Shown: one piece after another, positions 1 to 6,578 of the stretch
How the letters are laid out: the number at the start of each line of letters is the position of its first letter
How positions within the stretch are numbered: position 1 is the first letter of the stretch
Assembly (NCBI GenBank): GCA_945873015.1
Contig: CAMCBY010000108.1
Location: 1 to 10,265, forward strand
Direction of reading: 5' to 3'
From: Klebsiella pneumoniae
Lineage (GTDB): Bacteria > Pseudomonadota > Gammaproteobacteria > Ga0077536
Length of the DNA stretch: 10,265 nt
Program-made: the position numbers and the translations under genes
The notes under the pieces: model-generated
Told to the model about the DNA's origin: nothing
Databases searched by the model: none
Seen by the model: only the letters and a program-made list of their open reading frames with translations

Positions 1-3
1 TCG

Positions 4-1263
4 TTAACGCCCGCGCGTCGGATTCCTCGGCACATCGCGGAACGGGCCGGCATCCATGCGCGGTTCGCGCGGCAGATCGAGCACCCGCTCACCAATGATG
101 TTGCGTTGAATCTCATCCGTACCGCCGGCAATCGAGGTGGCGGGTACCGACAACAGGATCTCGGCGATAAGCCCGTCGTGGGGCGCGTCGTTACCCGCCA
201 GCATCGCATCGGCGCCGCTGATCATGGTGTGCACATGGGACGCCGCGCGCGCGACATGGCTCGCGACCAGTTTGCCGAGCGAACCTTCAGGGCCTTCCGG
301 TTTGCCCGAGATTTTGGCCTGGCGCGCGCGATGGGCCAGCCATTCGGCGCTATGCGACAGCATCAGCAAACGCGCGATGTCCTGGCGTAATGCGGGCTCG
401 CTCAAGCGGCCCGTTTCTCGCGCGCGGGACAGGATCAGATCGACCCGCCCGGCGCGTTGCGGATACCACTTGTAGGGCTCCATCACCGTCGCGATTTCGG
501 CGCGCTCTTCGTCGTAGATGAGGCCGGCATGGGGCGAAGCATGGCCCCAACGCCTGAGCGCATCGGCATTGCGGCGCTCATGGGCGAGGGTGGTCATGGC
601 TATCTTCCAACCGTCGCCTATCTTGCCGACACGATTTTCGGCGGGAATCTTCGCGTCGGTGAAAAACACCTGGTTGAACGACGCATGGCCATTCATCTGT
701 TTCAAGGGCTGCACTTCGATGCCCGGCTGCATCATGTCGATGATGAAATAGGACATGCCGGTGTGTTTCGGCGCGTCCCAGTCGGTGCGCGCCAGCAGCA
801 GGCCCCATTGCGCGTGATGGGCGCTGGTGGTCCACAGTTTCTGCCCGTTCACCAGCCAGCCATCGCCGTCGGCATCGGCACGGGTGGTGGCGCCGGCGAG
901 ATCAGATCCGCTGCCCGGTTCGCTGAACAACTGACACCAGGTGTCTTCGCCGGTCAGTATACCTTTCAGAAAACGCGCCTTGTGCTCATCCGATCCGTGT
1001 TCGAGCAGGGTCGCTGCGGCCAGCAGGCGGATGCCGATGCGCGCCACACCGACCGCGTGTGCCGCTTCGAATTCTTCTTCGACTGCCGGCAGCAGCGCGA
1101 CCGGCAGACTGCGGCCATACCATTCACGCGGCCAGTGGGGCATACCCCAACCCGACTCGGCGAGCAGCTTGCGCCACGCCACCAGGGGGCGATTGATATC
1201 CCAATGCTCAGCCAGCCACGCGCGCACTTCGGCGCGTACCGTCGCTTCGTCATACGAACTCAT
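4..1263 (-). CDS. acyl-CoA dehydrogenase, flavin-motif (large) member of pair 1
   Basis: This 419-residue FadE-like acyl-CoA dehydrogenase would insert a C2-C3 double bond into an acyl-CoA using FAD. Visible motifs are FSEPGSGSDLA (113-123), NGQKLWTTSA (139-148, flavin-binding W-T-S), a helix ending LAHER (226-230) and GGTDEIQRN (380-388). Glu229 aligns by eye with the catalytic glutamate of isovaleryl-CoA dehydrogenase (LDLER), whereas the MCAD-type position just before G-T is Gly. The R-x-Q-F-G motif is absent; the next gene upstream has it. Residues 240-275 form an extra segment not seen in the other large member (9408-10265). The ATG overlaps the upstream stop codon as ATGA, and GGAGG lies 7 bases ahead, so the two genes are probably translationally coupled and their products partners. 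The family is clear; the substrate is unknown. Confidence 0.93.
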   Translation of the reverse strand: MSSYDEATVRAEVRAWLAEHWDINRPLVAWRKLLAESGWGMPHWPREWYGRSLPVALLPAVEEEFEAAHAVGVARIGIRLLAAATLLEHGSDEHKARFLKGILTGEDTWCQLFSEPGSGSDLAGATTRADADGDGWLVNGQKLWTTSAHHAQWGLLLARTDWDAPKHTGMSYFIIDMMQPGIEVQPLKQMNGHASFNQVFFTDAKIPAENRVGKIGDGWKIAMTTLAHERRNADALRRWGHASPHAGLIYDEERAEIATVMEPYKWYPQRAGRVDLILSRARETGRLSEPALRQDIARLLMLSHSAEWLAHRARQAKISGKPEGPEGSLGKLVASHVARAASHVHTMISGADAMLAGNDAPHDGLIAEILLSVPATSIAGGTDEIQRNIIGERVLDLPREPRMDAGPFRDVPRNPTRGR

Positions 1264-2396
1264 GCGCTGGCCTCCGTCAGGGCGATATAACGTTCGCGAT
1301 GCTGCTGGGCGTCACCCAGCATGACCTCCGAACTCTTGGCGCGCTTGAACCACAGGTGGGTGTCCTGGTCCCAGGTGAAGCCGATGCCGCCGTGGATCTG
1401 CAGGCATTCGGTGGCGGCACGCATATAGGCATCGGAGGCCATCGCCTTGGCGAGCGAGGCGAGTGCCGGCACTTCGGCATCCTGTTCATCGATGGCCGCC
1501 GCGGCATAACGGGCCGCCGAGGTCGCGAGTTCCACTTCCAGCAGCATCTCGGCACATTTGTGTTTGATGGCCTGGAAGGAACCGATAGGGCGCCCGAACT
1601 GCATACGCAGCTTGGCGTATTCGACCGCCGAGTTGAGCAAGGCACGCGCGCCGCCGACCATTTCACAGGCCAGCGCAATGGTCGCGCGGTCGAGACTCTG
1701 GCGCAGTTTCAAAGCCGCCGATTCGGTCGCGCCGAGGCGGCGTGCCGGTGTGTCGGTAAACTGAATCTCGGCCTGGCGACGGGTGGTGTCGATGGTCGCG
1801 AGCTGACGGCGCTCGACACCGACCGCATGCGCCTCCACCGCATACACGCCAAGGCCCGCATCGCCGACGCTGCCGCGTGTGCGCGCCACCACCAGCAACA
1901 GGTCGGCATGGTGGCCGTCGAGCACAAATTTCTTATGCCCATCGAGGCGGCAGGCATCGCCCTGGCCGTGGGCGGTGAGGGTGGTGGCGGCGACATCCCA
2001 GCGCCCACCGTGCTCGACCCAGGCCAAAGTTGCGATACGTTCGCCACTGACCAGCGCCGGCAGCAACTCGTGTTGTTCGGCCTCGGTTGCGATATTGAGC
2101 AGCACGTCGGTGGCGAGCACGCTGGACGCGAAGTAGGGTGCACAGAACAAGGCCTGGCCCATTTCTTCCAGCGCGATGCCGAGTTCGGCATAGCCAAACC
2201 CCTGGCCGCCGAAAGACTCCGGCACATGCACGCCGGTCAAGCCGAGTTCGCCCGCCAGTTGCTGCCACAGCGCCTGCTCATAACCGTCAGCGCTGGCCAT
2301 GTGTTTGCGCACTTCACTGAGCGGCGACCGTTCGCGCAGAAAGCGCGCAACAATCGCGCGGAATTGTTCCTGTTCGTCGCTATAGCCGAAACGCAT
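1260..2396 (-). CDS. acyl-CoA dehydrogenase, RxQFG-motif (small) member of pair 1
   Basis: This 378-residue protein has the acyl-CoA dehydrogenase fold. An N-terminal helical domain (about 1-120) contains PESFGGQGFGYAELG (59-73). The middle beta domain has LDGHKKFVLDG (151-161) where active homologues have a W-(T/S)-(T/S) flavin motif, so that motif is missing. The C-terminal domain carries RMQFGRPIGSFQAIKH (264-279) and LQIHGGIGFTW (332-342), which in the family contact the adenosine and pyrophosphate part of FAD across the subunit interface. These are the motifs the downstream gene lacks, so I infer a heteromeric enzyme made with it. The start has a GGGGAG SD about 5 bases ahead. A 120-base gap separates it from the gene at 2517-2843. 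It may not be catalytic alone. Confidence 0.92.
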   Translation of the reverse strand: MRFGYSDEQEQFRAIVARFLRERSPLSEVRKHMASADGYEQALWQQLAGELGLTGVHVPESFGGQGFGYAELGIALEEMGQALFCAPYFASSVLATDVLLNIATEAEQHELLPALVSGERIATLAWVEHGGRWDVAATTLTAHGQGDACRLDGHKKFVLDGHHADLLLVVARTRGSVGDAGLGVYAVEAHAVGVERRQLATIDTTRRQAEIQFTDTPARRLGATESAALKLRQSLDRATIALACEMVGGARALLNSAVEYAKLRMQFGRPIGSFQAIKHKCAEMLLEVELATSAARYAAAAIDEQDAEVPALASLAKAMASDAYMRAATECLQIHGGIGFTWDQDTHLWFKRAKSSEVMLGDAQQHRERYIALTEASA

Positions 2397-2410
2397 GCCT
2401 CTCCCCTTAC

Positions 2411-2433
2411 GACGCGCGCGATATCTGCGCGTC
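2411..2433. other. short inverted repeat upstream of acyl-CoA dehydrogenase pair 1
   Basis: GACGCGC (2411-2417) and GCGCGTC (2427-2433) form a 7-bp perfect stem with a 9-base loop. It lies 15-37 bases before the start codon at 2396, so in the transcript it would sit just ahead of the SD. It could be a leader hairpin or chance in GC-rich DNA. The rest of the 120-base gap (2397-2516) shows nothing I recognise. Confidence 0.25.
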
Positions 2434-2516
2434 AGGGCGGCATGGTGCCAGTTTTCACGGCCGGCATCGACACGGGATCAGTGAGGTAGACGCGGCCTGT
2501 GCGACCCGCAATGCGT

Positions 2517-2843
2517 TCAGTCGCGTTCGTGCCGGGGGCCGATTTCGCTGAATACCCACACGCCGGCGGTGCTGCGATTGAGCGCATCGCTCTGCACCCG
2601 CTGCGGGCGGCCGGCATTGAGGTTGGCCAATACCTGTTTCGGATCGTCCGCTTCCACTTCGTACAGCGCGAGATAGGGCAGCGGGCAGGCCATGCCCTGT
2701 TGATCGGCGAGCTTGAAGCGCTGCGCGGAGGTCATGATGGTGGTGGCCAGCACTTCATCCAGGTGCAGCTTCTCGTAGTAGTCGTTGTATTCCGCCTCAC
2801 GGCCTTCGGTCGGTTCGGTCAGCACGACGACGATATGTTTCAT
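2517..2843 (-). CDS. small EthD/DUF4286-like dimeric alpha/beta-barrel protein
   Basis: This 108-residue protein has the pattern of the small ferredoxin-like (dimeric alpha/beta barrel) proteins related to EthD and DUF4286. It opens with a beta strand (KHIVVVLTEP, 2-11), followed by YNDYYEKLHLDEVLAT (19-34), the family's Y-x-x-W/Y-Y-x-x-x-H-x-x-E-V-L signature. Later strands are LPYLALYEVEAD (55-66) and AGVWVFSEIGP (93-103). Homologues occur in catabolic clusters for aromatic and polycyclic compounds; the reaction, if any, is not established. The start at 2843 is supported by AGGGGA 8 bases ahead. The REPIN-like repeat lies upstream, and acyl-CoA dehydrogenase pair 1 follows on the same strand. 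No catalytic residue can be named; His26 is the only strongly conserved polar candidate I can point to. Confidence 0.8.
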   Translation of the reverse strand: MKHIVVVLTEPTEGREAEYNDYYEKLHLDEVLATTIMTSAQRFKLADQQGMACPLPYLALYEVEADDPKQVLANLNAGRPQRVQSDALNRSTAGVWVFSEIGPRHERD

Positions 2844-2898
2844 GGCAAGGATCCCCTGATAATTGTGGACTTCAACCGGCGCGGTAGATTCTCCTGCA

Positions 2899-2975
2899 TG
2901 TCAGACTGAAGTCTGACCCACAAGAGTCTCGACCTTCCGCACCGCGAATATTGTGGGTCAGACTTTAGTCTGACA
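2899..2975. repeat. REPIN-like double palindrome
   Basis: Two 25-base arms in inverted orientation (2899-2923 and 2951-2975) match at 24 of 25 positions and are separated by a 27-base spacer. Each arm is itself a palindrome: the right arm contains GTCAGACTTTAGTCTGAC (2958-2974 region), an 8-bp stem around TT, and the left arm has GA at that centre. The unit can fold as one 25-bp stem or as two small hairpins. This is the layout of REP doublets (REPINs), which are mobilised in trans by RAYT transposases. No such gene is in the window. The right arm overlaps the last codons and stop codon of the MFS gene. Confidence 0.8.
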
Positions 2976-4200
2976 CGGGCGGGCGAGTATGAGAGGCGCC
3001 GCGTTTCAGCCGCGTCACCCACAGTTGCATGCCGAGCGACACCAGCATGAAGGCCAGCATCATGGCCGCCATCCAGACCGCGTCGTCGTGCGGTACGAGT
3101 CCCACCGCCCAGCCGCCAACGGCACCGAACAGTTGCTGGGCGAGGCCGGTGGCGGCCACGGCCGAGCCGGCCAGGGCCGGTATCACGCTAATCGTGCCGC
3201 TCAAGGTCGAGGGCATGAGCAGGCCGTGACCGAAACCCAGCAAGGTCAGCGGCAGCGCGAGGGCATAGGGCGTATGAACACCCGCGAGCGCCAGCACCAG
3301 CGCGCAGGCAATACCGGCGCAGGCCACACTCTGCCCGGCCAACGCGAGTGTCGCTTCGGTGCTCGAATGGAGCAGACGACTGACCAGAAAATTGCCGGCG
3401 ATATAGGACAGCGGCACCGCCATGATGAACAGGCCGACCCACTTCGGGCCGACCCCGTAACTCGCCAGCACCAGCGGCATGCCCGCCAGAAATACGTAGA
3501 ACGAGCCGGTGCACATCGACAGGATCACGCCGTAGCCCAAAAACACCCGTTGTTTCGCCAGCGCGCGATAGGCGCTGAACATTTCGCGCAGCCAGTGCGC
3601 ATGTACGGTTCCTGCCCGCGCGCTGACCGGCACCACTTTCCAGGTCGCCACCAGCAAGGCCAGCGCCAGCAGCGTCAACAGCACAAAATTCGCCTGCCAG
3701 CCGAGTCGCGCATCGATCTGACCGCCGAGCAGGGTGGCGGTGGGCGGACACATGCCGAGCACCATGCCGGTGTAGGCCATGATGCGCGGCCTGTCTGCGG
3801 CGCTGAAAAAGTCCTGCACCATGGCGCGACCAATGACCATACCGGCGGCGGCGCCGACGCCCTGCAGGGCGCGGGCGGCGATCAGCATGGGCAGGTTGTC
3901 CGCCAGTGCGCAGGCCAGTGAGCCGAGCGCCGCAAGCGCGTAGCCGAACAACAGGAGACGGCGGCGACCGTGGCGATCGGAGAGCGGCCCGTAGAACACC
4001 TGTGCGCCGCCATAGGCGACCACGAAGGCCGAGAACGTCAGTTGTACCGAGCCCTGGCCAACCTCAAACAAGCGCGCCCAGGACGGCATGGAGGGCAGAC
4101 ATACCGTCATCGCGAGCAGGCCGTAAGCGACCGACGCAAGCAGGGTGGCTATCAACAGACGGCGCGGTGGCGCGCTCGGGCGGGCGGTGTCGGAATTCAA
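2965..4200 (-). CDS. MFS transporter, Bcr/CflA-type (DHA1) efflux protein
   Basis: This 411-residue inner-membrane protein should have twelve membrane helices and export small molecules by proton antiport. The loop between helices 2 and 3 carries the MFS signature GPLSDRHGRRR (71-81). The segment ARALQGVGAAAGMVIGRAMVQD (about 109-130) is typical of the Bcr/CflA drug-resistance group. Helix 1 starts near residue 15; a polar stretch near 190-215 separates the two six-helix halves. The start is uncertain: the best in-frame codon is TTG at 4200, after an in-frame stop at 4207-4209, with only a weak GAAG ahead, and the next Met lies inside helix 1. The C-terminal VSD and TAA stop are encoded by the right arm of the REPIN-like repeat. 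It follows the EthD/decarboxylase-like pair, suggesting export of a pathway substrate or intermediate. Confidence 0.88.
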   Translation of the reverse strand: MNSDTARPSAPPRRLLIATLLASVAYGLLAMTVCLPSMPSWARLFEVGQGSVQLTFSAFVVAYGGAQVFYGPLSDRHGRRRLLLFGYALAALGSLACALADNLPMLIAARALQGVGAAAGMVIGRAMVQDFFSAADRPRIMAYTGMVLGMCPPTATLLGGQIDARLGWQANFVLLTLLALALLVATWKVVPVSARAGTVHAHWLREMFSAYRALAKQRVFLGYGVILSMCTGSFYVFLAGMPLVLASYGVGPKWVGLFIMAVPLSYIAGNFLVSRLLHSSTEATLALAGQSVACAGIACALVLALAGVHTPYALALPLTLLGFGHGLLMPSTLSGTISVIPALAGSAVAATGLAQQLFGAVGGWAVGLVPHDDAVWMAAMMLAFMLVSLGMQLWVTRLKRGASHTRPPVSD

Positions 4201-4275
4201 AATACTTCAGTCGTGGGAATAAAAAGCGACGGTCATGGTAACCGAGCATCACGGGCGAAACCGCGGCTAATCACA

Positions 4276-4303
4276 CGCCGGCGCAAACATCGTCGCGCCG
4301 GCG
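4276..4303 (-). terminator. hairpin after the carboxymuconolactone decarboxylase-like gene
   Basis: CGCCGGCGC (4276-4284) and GCGCCGGCG (4295-4303) form a 9-bp perfect stem with a 10-base loop, 14 bases beyond the stop codon at 4317. No T-run follows on the minus strand, only TGTGATTAG. A weak or Rho-assisted terminator, or a transcript-stabilising hairpin between this gene and the MFS gene, is plausible. The rest of the 116-base gap shows no clear promoter. Confidence 0.45.
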
Positions 4304-4316
4304 CTGGGTGACCGCT

Positions 4317-4868
4317 TCAAGCAGGGGGCAAGGGATACTCACGAAGATAGTGCTGCGACTCCGTTTCAACGTCGATTTTGAGCGCGCCGAGCACGCGCAC
4401 CACGCCGCAGTAGAAACCGATGGTCACGATGAGGTCGATCACCTGCTCGTGATCGAGTCCTGCGCTGAGCGCGGCGAAGGTCGTATCGTCGACTTCGGTG
4501 CCGGTGGTCAGTTCGCGCGCCGCGCGCAGCACCGCGCGATCGAGCGCCGGCAGGGCGCTGGTCTCACCGCGCGACTCCGCGCCGATGGCGGCAATATCGG
4601 CATCAGTCACACCAAACTGTTTGCCGAGTTCGATGTGATGGGCGTATTCGTAGGGCGCGCGCGTGCCATAACCGACCTGCAATATCGCCAGCTCGCGCAG
4701 CCGCGCATCGAGCTTCATGTGAAAGCGGATATGCATGCCGAGCGCCATGAAGCTGCGCGCGGTATCCGGGCTGTTGACCAGCGCCCGGTACAGATTGAGG
4801 TTACGCGCCAGCAGATCCTGATTCTGCGGCGCCAGATCTTTTGCTTCGAGATAGGGGACACGGGCCAT
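4317..4868 (-). CDS. carboxymuconolactone decarboxylase (AhpD-like) family protein
   Basis: This 183-residue all-helical protein has the usual length for the carboxymuconolactone decarboxylase/AhpD-like family. The signature is LDARLRELAILQVGY (53-67) followed by APYEYAHHIELGKQFGV (71-87), where Glu74, His77 and His78 correspond to the conserved E-x-x-x-H region. The C-x-x-C pair of AhpD peroxidase reductases is absent; the only cysteine seen is Cys154. A thiol-disulfide role is therefore unlikely, and a lyase, hydrolase or unknown role in a degradation pathway fits better. The start at 4868 has GAGGAG, which overlaps the TGA of the upstream EthD gene; 11 bases separate the two genes, so they should be co-translated. 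The family is clear; the reaction is not. Confidence 0.88.
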   Translation of the reverse strand: MARVPYLEAKDLAPQNQDLLARNLNLYRALVNSPDTARSFMALGMHIRFHMKLDARLRELAILQVGYGTRAPYEYAHHIELGKQFGVTDADIAAIGAESRGETSALPALDRAVLRAARELTTGTEVDDTTFAALSAGLDHEQVIDLIVTIGFYCGVVRVLGALKIDVETESQHYLREYPLPPA

Positions 4869-4879
4869 GGTGGCACTCC

Positions 4880-5572
4880 TCAGGCGGGCCAGCGCACGCG
4901 GTTATCTTCGGCAAGAAACGCTGTGCAGTTGGCGCCGTCGAGAAAACGCGGTGCATCGGCGCCAAAAATGGCCTGGATGCGCGGGCTGGTCCAGTAGGCG
5001 AGAAAGGCATCGTCGTCGGCGAAGGACAGTTCGGCCACGCCATCATAGGGCGGCTCGCCGTCGGCGTAACTTTCCGGCACCTGGTGGTTTTGTACGTAAC
5101 GCAGCACGCCAGCGTCGCGCGGGATCTGCGGCGCGTGGCCGTTTATCCAGTAGTCCTGAAATTCAGCGACCGTCATATCCGGGCGGCGGCGCAGCAGGAA
5201 GATGGCCTTGGTCAGCGAGGTATCTTTCTTGATGTCGATTTCGTCGATGAACACATGTTCGCGGGTGGCGAGGAATTTGAGTTCGGACATATCGACGAAG
5301 TTCGGTTCGTCAGCCTGCGCGCCGTTCTGATACTCGGGAATGTTGGGCAAGTCATACAAACCGGCCAGGTCGTCGAACCACAGTTCGGCGACGCCGTTGT
5401 AACGCACATTGTCGAAACCCGGCACAGCCAGGGCTTTACGATGGCTCTGCACATAACGACGCATTTCACGAATACGCAGCACCAGCGGCGCATGCACTTC
5501 GCGCCAGTGGCGATGAAATGCTTCGGAGGAGAGGCCGGGTTTGCATACGGCGAGTGCGATGCCTTTGATCAT
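4880..5572 (-). CDS. tandem EthD-domain protein
   Basis: This 230-residue protein has two copies of an EthD-type dimeric alpha/beta-barrel domain in tandem (about 2-110 and 121-228). The copies align by eye: FHRHWREVHAPLV (19-31) with FQDYWINGHAPQI (138-150), RRYVQSH (38-44) with LRYVQNH (157-163), and YNGVAELWF (58-66) with YDGVAELSF (176-184). One chain could therefore form the pseudo-dimer that single-domain EthD proteins make from two chains. EthD is needed for ethyl tert-butyl ether degradation by an unknown mechanism, and relatives occur in many catabolic clusters. I chose ATG at 5572 because AAAGGA lies 7 bases ahead and the family N-terminus begins there. The open frame continues upstream to 6148, but that part runs antisense through the ANTAR gene and looks like no protein. 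It leads the operon with the decarboxylase-like gene. Confidence 0.88.
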   Translation of the reverse strand: MIKGIALAVCKPGLSSEAFHRHWREVHAPLVLRIREMRRYVQSHRKALAVPGFDNVRYNGVAELWFDDLAGLYDLPNIPEYQNGAQADEPNFVDMSELKFLATREHVFIDEIDIKKDTSLTKAIFLLRRRPDMTVAEFQDYWINGHAPQIPRDAGVLRYVQNHQVPESYADGEPPYDGVAELSFADDDAFLAYWTSPRIQAIFGADAPRFLDGANCTAFLAEDNRVRWPA

Positions 5573-5669
5573 GTTCGTTCCTTTGGGCTGGATGGCGCGG
5601 GTCGGCTGATAGCGCGGTGGTGGCCGAGGATATCGCTGCTGGTGGTCGGCGCCTAGCCGGGGGCACGTC

Positions 5670-5693
5670 CACCCCGCATAGGGGGTGTAACCC
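5670..5693. promoter_or_regulatory. overlapping palindromes, candidate operator or leader switch
   Basis: CACCCC (5670-5675) pairs with GGGGTG (5682-5687) around the six-base loop GCATAG. The same GGGT can instead pair with ACCC downstream (about 5690-5693) around GTA. The two pairings exclude each other. As DNA this could be a regulator-binding site; in a minus-strand transcript it could be a small leader switch of the EthD operon. No known operator is recognised. Confidence 0.35.
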
Positions 5694-5824
5694 ATGCGTG
5701 CGGCTAAATTAGGAAAAATTCCCGAAAACTGCACCAAGATGGCTAGGCAAGTTCCATGCGGCACGGTACGCTCGACTGACATTCTTGAGGTCGAAGCCGC
5801 AACTCCGCTGTCGTACCTGCCTGA

Positions 5825-5844
5825 GTGGCCCAAGCGCTGGCCAC
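5825..5844 (+). other. leader hairpin upstream of the ANTAR gene
   Basis: GTGGCC (5825-5830) and GGCCAC (5839-5844) form a perfect 6-bp stem with an 8-base loop. A minimal ORF of six codons (5852-5872, Met-Ser-Met-Thr-Lys-Glu, stop) follows. It contains the SD of the GTG start at 5876 and ends three bases before that start. This could be a leader element or chance; the loop does not match the ANTAR target pattern. Confidence 0.3.
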
Positions 5845-5875
5845 AAGATTCATGTCGATGACGAAGGAGTAGCTT

Positions 5876-6529
5876 GTGACTCTCGAACAAGTGGCGGGCG
5901 GCTTTGGCGAAGGCGTCGAAAAGGAGGTGCTGGTGGTCAGCGACGACCCGCAGCTCTGCGCCGAGATCCGCGCTGCCGTTGCTGCTGCGGGCCACCGCAA
6001 CCATTGTGTCTCCAGCGCCGCCGCCGCACGCGGCGTGGCTGCTTCGCGCGCGGTCAATCTGGCGCTGGTCGATGCCGTCCTGCCCGATGGCGACGGGGTG
6101 CTGCTCGGCCAGCAGTTGAGCCAGGAGCGACGCATCCCCTGCCTTCAAATTGCCGACGGCAGTGAGTCCGAGACCCTCGCGCGTGCGGTCGCGGCCGGCG
6201 CGCTCAATGTCTTACTCAAACCCGTCGGCATCGTGCAATTGCGCCTGGCTATCGATGTGGCGCTGGTGCGCGCGCGCGAAACCTACAAGCTTGAACGCAG
6301 CGTTGAGCGCCTGTCGGCAGAATTCAATCTCAAAAAAATCGTGAGTGTCGCAGTCGGCATGGCGATGGAGCGTCACGGCATCGAAGAAACCGAGGCGTTC
6401 GAGATGCTGTTGTTCGCGGCCCGAGCACGTCAGCTCAAGCTGGCGGATTTCTGCCGGCAGTTTGTCGACAACCATACCGCGACGGGTTTGCTGCGCAGTC
6501 TCGGCACCGTCGTGCCGTCACAGGGCTAA
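5876..6529 (+). CDS. response regulator with receiver and ANTAR RNA-binding domains
   Basis: This 217-residue protein resembles AmiR/NasT-type antiterminators. An N-terminal receiver domain (about 17-130) has the acidic pair Asp23-Asp24, the probable phospho-acceptor Asp66 (LALVDAVLPDGDG) and the conserved Lys115-Pro116. The switch Thr/Ser is replaced, apparently by Ala93. A helical linker leads to a C-terminal ANTAR domain (about 142-205) with VGMAMERHGIEETEAFEML (160-178) and the family pattern L-x-D-F/I near 189-192. ANTAR domains bind paired hexaloop hairpins in nascent RNA and block termination. Translation starts at GTG 5876 with AAGGAG six bases ahead; the in-frame TAG at 5870-5872 rules out an earlier start. 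It is the only plus-strand gene, divergent from the EthD operon, with no sensor gene adjacent. It probably regulates the surrounding cluster, but the sequence does not prove it. Confidence 0.9.
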   Translation: MTLEQVAGGFGEGVEKEVLVVSDDPQLCAEIRAAVAAAGHRNHCVSSAAAARGVAASRAVNLALVDAVLPDGDGVLLGQQLSQERRIPCLQIADGSESETLARAVAAGALNVLLKPVGIVQLRLAIDVALVRARETYKLERSVERLSAEFNLKKIVSVAVGMAMERHGIEETEAFEMLLFAARARQLKLADFCRQFVDNHTATGLLRSLGTVVPSQG

Positions 6530-6537
6530 ACCTGTTC

Positions 6538-6568
6538 CGCTGTGCGTCGCCGCGCGCGACGCACAGCG
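6538..6568. terminator. bidirectional hairpin between convergent genes
   Basis: A 13-bp perfect stem (6538-6550 with 6556-6568) closes a five-base loop, CGCGC. It lies between the stop codons of the ANTAR gene (6529) and the flavin oxidoreductase gene (6579). Neither side has a T-run, so it is not a textbook intrinsic terminator. Its position and strength still suggest a shared terminator or 3'-end protecting structure for both transcripts. Confidence 0.65.
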
Positions 6569-6578
6569 CCCGTTCGTG

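Larger units (their letters stand above)
5573..5875. promoter_or_regulatory. divergent intergenic region between the EthD operon and the ANTAR regulator
   Basis: These 303 bases separate two divergent gene starts and must carry promoters in both directions. They hold a 6-bp palindrome with a hexaloop (5670-5687), an overlapping alternative stem (5683-5693), an AT-rich patch with the small palindrome GGAAAAATTCC (about 5712-5722), and a leader hairpin ahead of the ANTAR gene (5825-5844). I found no convincing -35/-10 pair for either direction and no coding sequence. The AT-rich patch near 5705-5730 is the likeliest promoter area because it contrasts with the GC-rich surroundings. Confidence 0.5.

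Noticed and set aside
4..1263. Loss of the catalytic glutamate, suggesting a decayed enzyme.
   Set aside because: The MCAD-type glutamate position is Gly, but Glu229 in the HER helix aligns with the alternative base used by isovaleryl-CoA dehydrogenase, and the frame is intact.
457..1290. Long plus-strand open frame of 277 codons opposite the acyl-CoA dehydrogenase gene.
   Set aside because: It lies wholly antisense to a gene with clear family motifs; its product is His/Arg/Gly-rich with no recognisable domain, typical of antisense frames in GC-rich DNA. The same applies to plus-strand frames at 1299-2489, 2989-3921 and 4841-5656.
5670..5687. Hexaloop hairpin considered as an ANTAR protein target.
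   Set aside because: The loop (GCATAG, or CTATGC on the other strand) lacks the A at position 1 and G at position 4 reported for ANTAR targets, and no second properly spaced hexaloop hairpin was found.
5573..6148. N-terminal extension of the EthD protein by 192 residues.
   Set aside because: The upstream part runs antisense through the ANTAR gene and has no domain signal, while the ATG at 5572 has a good SD and matches the domain start.
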